This document shows, in pieces, positions 14,901-22,393 of a DNA stretch of 45,261 nt. Source of the stretch: Variovorax sp. CAN15 (GTDB lineage: Bacteria; Pseudomonadota; Gammaproteobacteria; Burkholderiales; Burkholderiaceae_C); contig NZ_JASMRZ010000001.1 in NCBI RefSeq assembly GCF_030462475.1, positions 10,598-55,858 of the forward strand, read 5' to 3'. Positions within the stretch are counted from its first letter, which is position 1. The number at the start of each line of letters is the position of its first letter. The notes beneath the pieces were generated by a model that did no database searches, was not told where the DNA came from, and saw nothing but the letters and a program-made list of their open reading frames with translations. The translations under genes and the position numbers were made by a program.

Positions 14901-17361
14901 TGGTGACGACCGCGCCGCCGCCGTCCAGCGCGGCGGTGAAGCCCGCGCTGCCGGCCTTGCCGACGATGTCGATGCGCCGTCCATCGCCCGCGCTCACGCT
15001 GCCCGACAACGCCACGCCGTTGCCGCCGCCGGCCGTGCGGCCATTGGCGGCGAAAGCCAGGTATTTGGTCAGGGCCTGCAGGTCCGCGCCCGTGCCCTCG
15101 ATGCGCACGTCGCCGCCGGCGTCGATCGACGAACTGTCGATGTTCACTGCCGTGGTGGTGTCGATGGAGCCGGCCGGCAGCGTGTTGTCGGTCCAGTCCA
15201 CGCCTCGTCCGGTGACCGTGACGTTGCCCGGTGTCGAGACCTTGGTGCCGTTGCCCAGGCGCACACCGTCGCCGCCGAGCGAGGCCAGTCCGTCGATGCT
15301 GACGCCACCGCTGCCGCCCTGCACGGCACTGTCCTGCAGCGACACGCCGCCGGTGCCCACGTAGACGAAGTTGGTGTCGCTGTCCTGCGAGTCGACCCGC
15401 GTGCGTCCCTGCCCGCGCAGCGAGACCTGTCCACCTCCGGTGGTGGTGAGCGTGCTGTTGTTCAGCGAAATGCCGTCCTGCCACGAATCGTCACTGTGCG
15501 ACACGGAGCCGCCGATGGCACGCCCGCTGGCGGCATCGCCCTGGCCGAAGAAACGGATGTTGCCGCCGTTGGCGTTGATGGTCGCGCCGCTCAGGTTGAT
15601 CGACGCGCCGTAGTCGAGCTCGAAGCTCGGGTTGCCGCCGCCGACGTTGACCTGCGCGGCGTTCTTGGCCACCAGTCCGGTCGCGTCGGCGTTGAAGTCG
15701 ACGTTGAGCGCACCCACGCGCGCATCGATGGCCGAGTCGCTGTTCATCGCAATGCCGCCGGCCGAGTCGACGCGCAGCGTGGCGCCGCCGCCCTCGTTCT
15801 TCACCACCTGCGCGCCATTGCCGAAGGTGACGCCGGCACTGTCGCCGGTGCGGCTGCTCGACAGCGTGACGTCGGTGCCCCGGCCGAGCGTGGCGCCCAC
15901 GGCGCTCGCGCTCACGTCGCTGAAGGACAGTGAGGGATAGGCGCCGTCGTAGGCCGGCATGTCGGCATCCGCGTCCACGGTGAGGTTGTTGCCGGTCGAT
16001 ACCGTCCATTTCCCGTTGGCCCCGCCCTGCGCACCGCCGCCCGCGTCCACGCGCGCCGGGTTGATGCGCACGAAGTCGCCGCTCGTGCTGATGCTGCCCC
16101 CTGCCGCGCTGCCGGCGCCCCGGGCGGCGAGTTCGCCGAAGACCTGCACGTGCGATTCGCGCTCGGGCAGCGGGTTGGCGGCGTCTCCCGCGAAGGCCGC
16201 GCCGGTGGCCGTGCCCACGCTGATCGTGCCGCCCGCACCGGAGCCGGTGCCGTCGGCGCGCAGCACCGCGTTGGGCGACAGCGCGACGTCGTAGCCCTGC
16301 ACCGTGACCGAGCCGCCGCCGGCCTGACCGCTGGCGTCGGCCACGCCCTGGGTGCCATCGGCCAGCCCCTGCACCGTCACCTTGCCGCCCAGCACGCGGA
16401 TGTCGCCACCGCGTTCGCCCGTGGCCGCACCGGTGGCGTCGAGCGTGCCGCCGGTGAGCTGCACCTCGTTGTCCTCGCCGCCGCCGAGGAATATCTCGCC
16501 GTTGCGCGTGCCCACGCTGCGCGCGCGCACCGTGCCGCGCTGGTTCACCACGAGCTCGCCGACCGTGGCCGAGCGGCCCATGAGCGCCACGCGCCCACCG
16601 TCGGCCTGCAGCGTTCCGCTGTTGCTGACGTTGGCATGGGTGGCCATGGCATCGGTCGCGATCACGATGTTGGTCAGGCCGTCGCCCGCGAGGTCGAGCG
16701 TGATCTTGCGGCCCGAAGCCAGCGCGACGGTGCCGCCGTTGGCCGTGATGCGGCCGCTGTCGGGGTCGTCGCTGCCGATGCGGGCATTGGCCACAGTGGC
16801 GCCCATCAGCACCACCGGACCGCCCCCCGTCGCGGTGATGCGCCCGTTGTTGATCACCGAGGCGGTACTGGCATCCGCGCGCTCGAAGCTGAAGTGCGTG
16901 GTGGACGGATTGAGAAAATCGGCGTCGCTGGTCGTCATGGCCAGCGTGGACGCGATGAGCCCACCCACGTTCACCGTGGAGCCCTGGCTGAACAGCACGC
17001 CGCTGGGATTGACCAGCACGATGCGCCCATTGGCGTTGAGCTGTCCCGCGATGGTGGAGAGCTCGTTGCCCGTCACGCGGTTGAGCAGCACGCTGGAGGC
17101 GCCCGGCTGCACGACGTTCACGACGCCCCCCGGGCCGATGGAGAAGCTCGTCCAATTGACGATGCCCCGCGCCAAGCCCTGGTTGATGGTCATCACGTTC
17201 GCGGCCTGCGACATCGTGACGTTGCCGGCCAGCGGCGTGAAGCCCGTGGGCAGCACCTGCGCCATGGCGGGCGCCGCGCCCGCGCAGATCAGCGAAAGCG
17301 CGAGGGGCCGCAGTTGCGGGCTCCGCAAATGCGCGCGCGAAGATGGATTGCGTTGCTTCAT
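11989..17361 (-). CDS. TpsA-type filamentous haemagglutinin-like exoprotein with C-terminal MBG-like domain
   Basis: The product is 1790 residues. A signal peptide (about 1-35, ending PAMAQ) precedes the TPS secretion domain with the hallmark NxNGRIVLVNPSGVLFSQG, VNVGGLIAST and NNGRITATGGGPVVLMG motifs (residues 110-200). Residues 200-1550 are Gly/Ser/Asn-rich beta-helix repeats (GGSIDIAASN, GNITISG-like units). Residues about 1590-1730 hold an MBG-like domain (VLIGNATRPFGFPNP followed by LVTGLILGDTG). Apart from one Cys in the signal peptide, the Cys residues I see are the five near the C-terminus. The protein should be secreted through the TpsB encoded just upstream and act as a surface filament or adhesin. 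No polymorphic toxin module or immunity gene is seen. The gene is last in the CHAT-tpsB-tpsA operon. Confidence 0.9.
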   Translation of the reverse strand: MKQRNPSSRAHLRSPQLRPLALSLICAGAAPAMAQVLPTGFTPLAGNVTMSQAANVMTINQGLARGIVNWTSFSIGPGGVVNVVQPGASSVLLNRVTGNELSTIAGQLNANGRIVLVNPSGVLFSQGSTVNVGGLIASTLAMTTSDADFLNPSTTHFSFERADASTASVINNGRITATGGGPVVLMGATVANARIGSDDPDSGRITANGGTVALASGRKITLDLAGDGLTNIVIATDAMATHANVSNSGTLQADGGRVALMGRSATVGELVVNQRGTVRARSVGTRNGEIFLGGGEDNEVQLTGGTLDATGAATGERGGDIRVLGGKVTVQGLADGTQGVADASGQAGGGSVTVQGYDVALSPNAVLRADGTGSGAGGTISVGTATGAAFAGDAANPLPERESHVQVFGELAARGAGSAAGGSISTSGDFVRINPARVDAGGGAQGGANGKWTVSTGNNLTVDADADMPAYDGAYPSLSFSDVSASAVGATLGRGTDVTLSSSRTGDSAGVTFGNGAQVVKNEGGGATLRVDSAGGIAMNSDSAIDARVGALNVDFNADATGLVAKNAAQVNVGGGNPSFELDYGASINLSGATINANGGNIRFFGQGDAASGRAIGGSVSHSDDSWQDGISLNNSTLTTTGGGQVSLRGQGRTRVDSQDSDTNFVYVGTGGVSLQDSAVQGGSGGVSIDGLASLGGDGVRLGNGTKVSTPGNVTVTGRGVDWTDNTLPAGSIDTTTAVNIDSSSIDAGGDVRIEGTGADLQALTKYLAFAANGRTAGGGNGVALSGSVSAGDGRRIDIVGKAGSAGFTAALDGGGAVVTTPTGIPVYGVAVSADTSQPNPLRTAGGTIALDAQGTDISLRMNTFGSGLGAAPDGAMLSVASATGQGGHISLTGRNVLVEGAQNFDGTLLPASLDASGATGGGSIDIAASNVIALGSNSSLDASAGPAGGSGGTINVISGDTLRAYGSISAHGANGGNGGIVETSAPHFALAGLRVDASAQAGTAGQAGTWTIDPYNVTIAHGTASGSLTGDPFVPLANSTVQDGDINAALDKGTSVTITTGTGGLATDGNIGFDTLAAIQRTTGGAPVTFQLDAAHNINGSGNSNSIQSTGGALDVVFNADVGGQGGAISFNGGIATNGGNVTMNADAGASSGSAISLNGTSIDTRTAAGDGGPGGFVQLSGTRSLPPTIFNTVPTVDLTGVTIQSSTGDVSISGIGQHGDGVRIQNGTAPSQILTTSGDISITGIGASYNYSLSPLSVQSVDITGATVIRSVDGNIGIRGLVTPGPLDAPSGGVLVGGTTLVTTLGAGSIDIAGESQANGTGLTVAAGARVSGNNNVVLRASNNGASDAVVLTGTVRAGNVLNLRPGGVDTAGNAVDRTANPITLGGTAANGFAVSADEFSRFDAPTIVAGSNAHAGNIAVVGPLTVPGALALQNTGGGGGIQLGGALTASTLGLVSAGDITQTAAAPITAGTLLARSTGGSVLLDQAANNVSADTLGGGAAGAFRYVDVDTVKLGSVSVTGYDAAGNAPQIVSASSMAADTVFVRTLSGDLLLGTNVSSTNGTDLVAASRFQNTGGYTIAGAPWRVWADTWVGETRGGLAGSGLYPNLYHCAYSGLCAVSIPAGANHFIYAQQPVATVLIGNATRPFGFPNPLFSYLVTGLILGDTGAGFSGALFSPALLGSLPGLYPINGTFTSAEGYRVNVVPGNLLVAGVPDLPRPDALRDLPATWVYDRNIGPPPICFATGPLDGDRASQGGDVLAREWSRVRSRPNLSSCVDTEKRNGCADF

Positions 17362-17429
17362 TTCAGTGTCCCATCACGCTGTCGCGTGACCCGCGATGCT
17401 TGAAACCGGCAAAGTCGATTCGCGGGACA

Positions 17430-17612
17430 CCGCGGAACCGGCTCTGCCGGGCCGCAGGGGTCGCCCCCGGAGAGGGGGTTGGCGAAGCGACACGAAGTGC
17501 GCGCAGCCTGGGGGAGAACCTGGTCTCCGCGGAACCGGCTCTGCCGGGCCGCAGGGGTCGCCCCCGGAGAGGGGGTTGGCGAAGCGACACGAAGTGCGCG
17601 AAGCCTGGGGAG
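17430..17612. repeat. 97-bp tandem direct repeat between tpsB and tpsA
   Basis: Copy 1 begins at 17430 and copy 2 at 17527 (period 97). They are nearly identical until copy 2 ends near 17612, at the tail of the tpsB gene; differences are at the end of the unit (GCGCAGCC against GCGAAGCC). Each copy holds a CCCCCGGAGAGGGGG hairpin and a GCGAAGCGACACGAAGTGCG core. A diverged copy in opposite orientation lies at 4263-4296. The repeat fills most of the 258-nt gap 17362-17619, so it could attenuate transcription into tpsA. Confidence 0.85.
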
Positions 17613-17619
17613 TGCCATT

Positions 17620-19350
17620 TCAGAACGCCTTGATGAGCTGCACGAAGAGGCGCGGATTGCGCCCGCCGCCGTCCGTCTGCGCCGGCGGCGTGCCGGCGCG
17701 CCAGGCCAGCGTGGCATTGATCGAGAAATTTCCCGGGCGCGACCAGCTCAGGCCCACGCCGTAGCCGCGCAGGCTGTGGCTGTTGACGCCGTCGTACGGC
17801 GTCGGGTTGCGCACGATCTTTCCGTGCGCGGCGTCGTAGAACAGGAAGGGCGTGAGCTCCTCGTTGAGCGACCAGCGCCATTCGACGGTGCCGATCACGC
17901 CCTGGTCCACCAGCAGTTCGCCCGAGGGGTAGGCGCGCACCGCGCGCGCGCCGCCGAGCGAGAGCTTCTCCGACGCGTCGAGGTTCTTGCTGGCCCACTG
18001 CCCGCCGATCGACAGGTACAGCGAATGGCGCGGCACGATGGCCTGCAGGCGCGAGAACTGGAAGCTCAGCTTGGTGAAGCCGCCCTCGGTGTTGTGGCCG
18101 GTGACGCCGCGGTCGAAGTCGCGGCTCTCGGGGTCGCGGATCGACAGGTTGCCGTGGTACAGCGTGCCGGAGCTGGCCCAGTAGCCGCCGCCGAGCAGCT
18201 CGTCGCGGCGCTCCCAGGTCCAGCCCAGGCTCAGGCCGTTGACGCGTTTCTTCGAACTGAAGTCGGCCGCGCGCAGCTCGTCGGTGAGGTCCTTCACGTC
18301 CACGCCCAGGCGCAGGAACAGGTTCTGCTGGCGCTGGCGGATCACCGGGTAGCTCAGCGAGAAGTCGAGCACGTTGGCCCGGCCGCGCGCGTCGAGGTCG
18401 GCGAACTGGCCACCCAGCTCGTAGCTCACGCGCGAGAGGCCCACGCCCGCGCGCAGCCCGCTGGTGCCGATGGGCGCCTCGTAGGCGATGCGGCCGAACT
18501 GCAGCGCGTTGCTGTTGGACACCATCAGCCGCATGTCGAGGTTGTCGCCGATGCCGAAGGGGCTGAGCCAGCGCGCGGTGCCGCCCACGCGGTAGCGGCC
18601 CGATTCCTTCGTGCCATGGTTGTCGCCCTCGGCCGTGAATGCCCAGCGCGGCGCGGCGGTCACTTCGACCGAGAGATCGGTGGTGCCTGGCTGCATGCCT
18701 TCCTGCAGGCCCGAAGACACCTTGATGCCCGGCTGGTCCGAAAGCAGCAGCATCGCGCGCTCGTAGTCCGGCGCGCTCACCGCCGCGCCGGGCTGCAGCG
18801 GCGCGAGGAAGCCGCGCACGCGCGATTCGGCGATCGGCGCATCGGGCGCGACCGTCACGTCGACCTTGCCCAGGCGCCCTTCGATCACGCTGATCTCGAC
18901 GATGCCGTCGCGCACCGTCTGCACCGGCACCACAGCCTGCGCGAGAAAGTAGCCGCGCTCCTTGTAGCGCGCGGTGATGGCCTTGGCGAGTTCTTCCAGA
19001 TCGCCGAGCGTGACCTCGCGGCCGATGTAGGGGCTGGTGATGGCCTGCAGCTCCTCGTTGCTCAGCGCCTTCACGCCATTCAGGCGCAGGTCGTTGAGCC
19101 TGAAGCTCGCGCCGGTGGCGCCGCCCGTGTTGCGCGGCGGCGCGGGCAGGCTCTGCGGGGCGACGGCACCCGTGGGTGCCTGCGCGATGGGGCGGTCGCA
19201 GCTGCCGCAGGGGTCCTTGGTCGGCAGCAGCTGGGTGGCGTAGCCGTCCGCTTCGGCGGCATGCGTGCGCTGGGCCGCAACGAGCAAGGTCGCGCTGACC
19301 AGGGCCGTGACCGCGAAGGCGATCGGCGTGGGGCGTTGGCAGGTTTTCAT
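17620..19350 (-). CDS. TpsB outer-membrane transporter (ShlB/FhaC/HecB family)
   Basis: The product is 576 residues, typical for the family. A signal peptide (1-32) is followed by a short linker with a CGSC pair, then POTRA_2 (about 85-165: NGVKALSNEELQAITSPYIGREVTLGDLEEL, continuing to the IEGRLGKVDV stretch) and a second POTRA-like part, then the 16-strand barrel domain. The family motif in the L6 loop reads VRAYPSGE instead of the usual VRGYP. The C-terminal residue is Phe, as in BAM-assembled barrels. It exports the TpsA encoded downstream. The ATG follows the CHAT gene stop by one base, so translation is coupled. A ribosome site is not obvious, which supports re-initiation. Confidence 0.93.
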   Translation of the reverse strand: MKTCQRPTPIAFAVTALVSATLLVAAQRTHAAEADGYATQLLPTKDPCGSCDRPIAQAPTGAVAPQSLPAPPRNTGGATGASFRLNDLRLNGVKALSNEELQAITSPYIGREVTLGDLEELAKAITARYKERGYFLAQAVVPVQTVRDGIVEISVIEGRLGKVDVTVAPDAPIAESRVRGFLAPLQPGAAVSAPDYERAMLLLSDQPGIKVSSGLQEGMQPGTTDLSVEVTAAPRWAFTAEGDNHGTKESGRYRVGGTARWLSPFGIGDNLDMRLMVSNSNALQFGRIAYEAPIGTSGLRAGVGLSRVSYELGGQFADLDARGRANVLDFSLSYPVIRQRQQNLFLRLGVDVKDLTDELRAADFSSKKRVNGLSLGWTWERRDELLGGGYWASSGTLYHGNLSIRDPESRDFDRGVTGHNTEGGFTKLSFQFSRLQAIVPRHSLYLSIGGQWASKNLDASEKLSLGGARAVRAYPSGELLVDQGVIGTVEWRWSLNEELTPFLFYDAAHGKIVRNPTPYDGVNSHSLRGYGVGLSWSRPGNFSINATLAWRAGTPPAQTDGGGRNPRLFVQLIKAF

Positions 19351-19351
19351 G

Positions 19352-21496
19352 TCAGTTGCCCACCGTGAGACGCCAGTTGCCGATCAGGTTGAACGGCGCC
19401 CAGAAGAAGGGATGGGACATCTTTGGATCCTTCAGCACCGCGAGCTGCCCGGCCTGCATGGCCTTCTGGATGTCGCGGCCCTTCGACAGCTCGCCGTAGA
19501 GCGTGCTCATGAGCACGGCGGTGGCATCGTCCGACACCGGCCACAGCGATGCGATCAGGCTGGAGCTGCCGGCCGACAGGAACGAGCGCGTGAAGCCCAG
19601 CACCTCGTCGCCCTGCGCGATGCGCCCGAGGCCCGACTCGCAGGCCGAGAGCGTGACCAGCGCGGTGCCGTCCATCGGCAGCCCGAGGATCTCGTGCGCC
19701 TCCAGGAAGTTCTGCTTGCCGCCCTCGTTGGCCAGCAGGATGCGCGAGTACAGCGGATCGACCGCATCGGCCTCGGCGTGCGCCGCCACGTGCATCAGCG
19801 GCGATCTCGCGGCCACCTCGCGGAACTGGGTCTTGGTGGCGGCCGCGCCCATGTAGACCGCGTTGCGCGGGAAGAGCCGCGCGAGCTGCTTCACCTCGGT
19901 CTCGGCGCCGGGCAGGTCGTACTTGTCCTCGATGCGCGGATTGCCGAAGGCGGTGAGCGATGCGTTCACGCGCGGCGTGCGCTGCGCGAGCTGCACCGCG
20001 ATGCTCATCGAGGGCGCCACGGCGACCGGATGCGTCTCGATGATGTAGCGCCCGTCCAGCCGCAGCGCCTGGAACGGCAGGTAGTGCAGCGGCCCGTGCG
20101 GCACCACGATGAGCCGCTGACCCGGCGCGAGCCCCAGCGGCCCGAGCAGCGCGGCGCCCAGCTTGTCGGCGTTGGTGATGGCGGCGCGCCGGCCGCGCAC
20201 GATGGAATTGCGGAAAGTTTCGACCAGCTCGTTGAGGTCGTCGCGCTTCACCGCCACCGTCTTCTCCACGATGCTGTCGGGGCTCACCACCCACACCACG
20301 AGGCGGTCGGGCAGCGAATGGAACTGCACCACGCGCTCGTCCGCTGCCAGCATGCGCTGCAGCGTGGCGAGATCGACCGTGCTGGTGGCCTGCTCGTTGA
20401 CCTTCGCGCGGCCGCGCACCGCGTCGAGCAGTGCGCGCGCGCGGCTGTGCTCGCTCACCTCGAAGGCCTGGCGCGCGTCGCCCGCGTCGCTGTAGATGGA
20501 CACGCCGCGCTCGAACACCGTCTGCAGGTCCGAGAACAGGCCCATCTTGAATTCCTCGCTGCGGAACCGGGCGCGCACCTTGTCCACGTCGCCCAGCGCG
20601 CGGCCCACGGCCTCGGCCGCCGCCTGCTTCTGGCCCAGCGCGAGCTCGCTGCGCGCCACGCCGTCCCAGGCCCAGAGGCGGTAGTACTCGGTGTCGGCGC
20701 CCACCTGGCGCGCGGTGAGCGCGCGATACGCATCGCGCGCCTCGGCGGGCTTGTTCTCGGCCAGCAGCAGCCGGGCGCGGGTGCGGTCGAGCTGCGCGGT
20801 GAGCGGTGCGTCCTTCGGTGGCCCCATGGTTCCGAGCACCTCGCGCGCCCGCGCCGGATCGCCAGATTCGATCAGCGCATTGACCAGCGATGCCTGCACC
20901 AGCGGCGCATAGCGCTGCGAGCTGTTGGCCAGCGCCTCGTCATAGCTGAGCACCGCACCGGCATAGTCGCCGCGGCGCGATCGCACGTCGCCGATCACCT
21001 TCTGCACCGGGCCGACCACCAGCTTGGGATCGCGCGCCGGGTGCCTGAGCGCCTCGCGGGCAAACTCCTCGGCCTTCTCCAGCTGGCCCGAGTAGCTGTA
21101 GACGATGGCCAGGTCGCGGTTGGCCATGGCCATCAGGTTCGGATCGTTGGTGGCGTTGGCCAGGTGCAGCGCCTTGCTCGCGGCGCGCACGCTCTGGCGG
21201 AACTCGCCGGCTTCGGCCAGCGCCACGGCCTGGCTGCAGTATTGGTAGCCGGAGAGCTTGACCGAGTCCTGCCCGTAGAGCACCGCGCCTTCGCTGGTCA
21301 GCGCCAGCAGGGTGTCGGTGTCGTCCAGGCGGGCCTGCTCCATCCTGCTGGCGGCGGCCTCGGCGCTCGTCGCCGGCTGCGCCGAGGCCATGAGGCCATG
21401 GCCCATCAGAAGAATGCCGGCCAGACCGAGCGCACCTGCGATGCCAGCACGACGACGTGCAGGGCGCCCCCTTCCCCATCTCGAAAACCACGCCAT
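19352..21496 (-). CDS. TPR-containing CHAT-family cysteine peptidase, probably exported
   Basis: The product is 714 residues. The N-terminus has a basic run and a hydrophobic segment (about 18-38, ending SAQPA), a signal peptide or anchor. Residues 60-330 are TPR-like helices (SVRAASKALHLANATNDP, EKAEEFAREALRHP, GDYAGAVLSYDEALA). Residues 400-714 are a CHAT domain: LIVVPHGPLHYLPF, catalytic His573 in HVAAHAEAD, catalytic Cys619 in LSACESGLG, then FLSAGSSSLIASLWPV and a C-terminal HPFFWAPFNLIG. All expected catalytic residues are there. It is first in the operon with tpsB and tpsA, one base apart from tpsB. CHAT domains are caspase-like proteases, so it may process the TpsA filament or act with it at the surface; that role is inference. 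Confidence 0.92.
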   Translation of the reverse strand: MAWFSRWGRGRPARRRAGIAGALGLAGILLMGHGLMASAQPATSAEAAASRMEQARLDDTDTLLALTSEGAVLYGQDSVKLSGYQYCSQAVALAEAGEFRQSVRAASKALHLANATNDPNLMAMANRDLAIVYSYSGQLEKAEEFAREALRHPARDPKLVVGPVQKVIGDVRSRRGDYAGAVLSYDEALANSSQRYAPLVQASLVNALIESGDPARAREVLGTMGPPKDAPLTAQLDRTRARLLLAENKPAEARDAYRALTARQVGADTEYYRLWAWDGVARSELALGQKQAAAEAVGRALGDVDKVRARFRSEEFKMGLFSDLQTVFERGVSIYSDAGDARQAFEVSEHSRARALLDAVRGRAKVNEQATSTVDLATLQRMLAADERVVQFHSLPDRLVVWVVSPDSIVEKTVAVKRDDLNELVETFRNSIVRGRRAAITNADKLGAALLGPLGLAPGQRLIVVPHGPLHYLPFQALRLDGRYIIETHPVAVAPSMSIAVQLAQRTPRVNASLTAFGNPRIEDKYDLPGAETEVKQLARLFPRNAVYMGAAATKTQFREVAARSPLMHVAAHAEADAVDPLYSRILLANEGGKQNFLEAHEILGLPMDGTALVTLSACESGLGRIAQGDEVLGFTRSFLSAGSSSLIASLWPVSDDATAVLMSTLYGELSKGRDIQKAMQAGQLAVLKDPKMSHPFFWAPFNLIGNWRLTVGN

Positions 21497-21520
21497 TGGA
21501 CCCCCGCGTCTGGCCCTTGG

Positions 21521-21538
21521 GGTCCGCCGTGGCGGACC
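21521..21538. promoter_or_regulatory. Perfect inverted repeat upstream of the CHAT operon
   Basis: GGTCCGCC (21521-21528) and GGCGGACC (21531-21538) are separated by only GT and lie 25 nt before the CHAT start codon. They could form an mRNA hairpin in the leader or an operator. The remaining gap to 21784 shows no clear promoter hexamers. Confidence 0.4.
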
Positions 21539-21784
21539 ATCGACGTCGCGGGAGTGCGCGCCGTTCAGGCCTCGGAGAGAAAGTCTAGGAGCGGCCTCCC
21601 AGCGCGCCTATTCGCAATACGGTCTAGGGCTAAAGAACTAACAGGCGGTCGAAGGACCAGCCGTGCGCATTCGGTCACGGCAGCCCGCAAAGCCTGCGGG
21701 GGCCGCCTCGGCGCGGACACATCGACTTACATAATGCACGCCACAGAGCCCGCGCGTGAACAGCGGGCCGCATCAGGGAGTTCC

Positions 21785-22168
21785 ATGTCAAACCATCGTC
21801 GGGCGCTTGAACGAACGCGCCCGCGCATGCGCATGAAGCGGCGCGTCGAAATCTCGACCCCGCTGGGCGATGCGCTGAAGTTCCACCGCCAGTCCGGACG
21901 CGAAGCGCTCGGCCAGGTCCATGCTTTCGAGCTTGAGCTGCTGGACGCGAGCAACCCCATCGACGCCCGCGCACTGCCCGGAAAGAGCGCCGCTGCCTCG
22001 ATGCGGACGCAGACGGGGCGGCGATACCTCGGCGGCATCGCCCTGGCGCTGGCGCCCGGCAGCCGGCGCTACTTCGAGAAGGGCGAACTCATGCCGGTCA
22101 TCGAAGGCAGCACGTTCGCAGATACCTATTGGCAGCGCGCTCAAGGTCCGGATGCCTCCAACCGATAG
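21785..22168 (+). pseudogene. Truncated vgrG remnant (N-terminal part only)
   Basis: The reading frame is 127 residues. From residue 15 it matches the start of the intact VgrG: RRVEISTPLGDALKFHRQSG against RRVSVRTPAGDALRFHRLAG, then ALPGKSAAAS against MLGKSATVVI. Similarity fades after about residue 85 (YLGGIALALAPGSRRYF), and the frame stops long before the OB-fold. The 16 bases around the ATG equal those at the intact vgrG. It therefore looks like the 5' end of a second vgrG whose remainder was lost, in opposite orientation to the first. It may still yield a short protein, but not a functional spike. Confidence 0.75.
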
Positions 22169-22367
22169 CCCCACAAGCGCCAACACTCCGCGCCGCAGAT
22201 CGAGCCTGTGCCTGGCGGGATGCGGCCAGGCCGCGGAATGCGGGCCGCTCGGCTGGTGGCCGTGCTGCTCGAAGTCGTGCCTGAAGGAATGGAGGAGCCG
22301 GCCGCCGGCGATGCCTTCCGAGCGGATCGAATGGCCGCCGCGGCAACAGGCCGCAGGCAGCGGCTAG
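22152..22367 (+). CDS. Possible Cys-rich small protein, unknown
   Basis: The ORF would give 71 residues and overlaps the tail of the vgrG remnant by 17 nt in another frame. The middle holds six Cys in LCLAGCGQAAEC and WPCCSKSC; the rest is Arg/Pro-rich. Third codon positions are mostly G or C, as in genuine genes of this region, but that is weak evidence at this GC content. No ribosome site is clear. It could be a real small gene attached to the vgrG locus or a chance frame in decayed DNA. The adjacent sequence to 22393 holds nothing else I can identify. Confidence 0.3.
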   Translation: MPPTDSPTSANTPRRRSSLCLAGCGQAAECGPLGWWPCCSKSCLKEWRSRPPAMPSERIEWPPRQQAAGSG

Positions 22368-22393
22368 CCGGCGACGACGAGGCCGATCGCCGC

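Noticed and set aside
11989..17361. Contact-dependent inhibition toxin (CdiA)
   Set aside because: No VENN-type pretoxin motif, no C-terminal toxin domain and no immunity gene; the C-terminus is MBG-like.
17430..17612. CRISPR array
   Set aside because: Only two adjacent copies of a 97-bp unit with no spacers and no cas genes.
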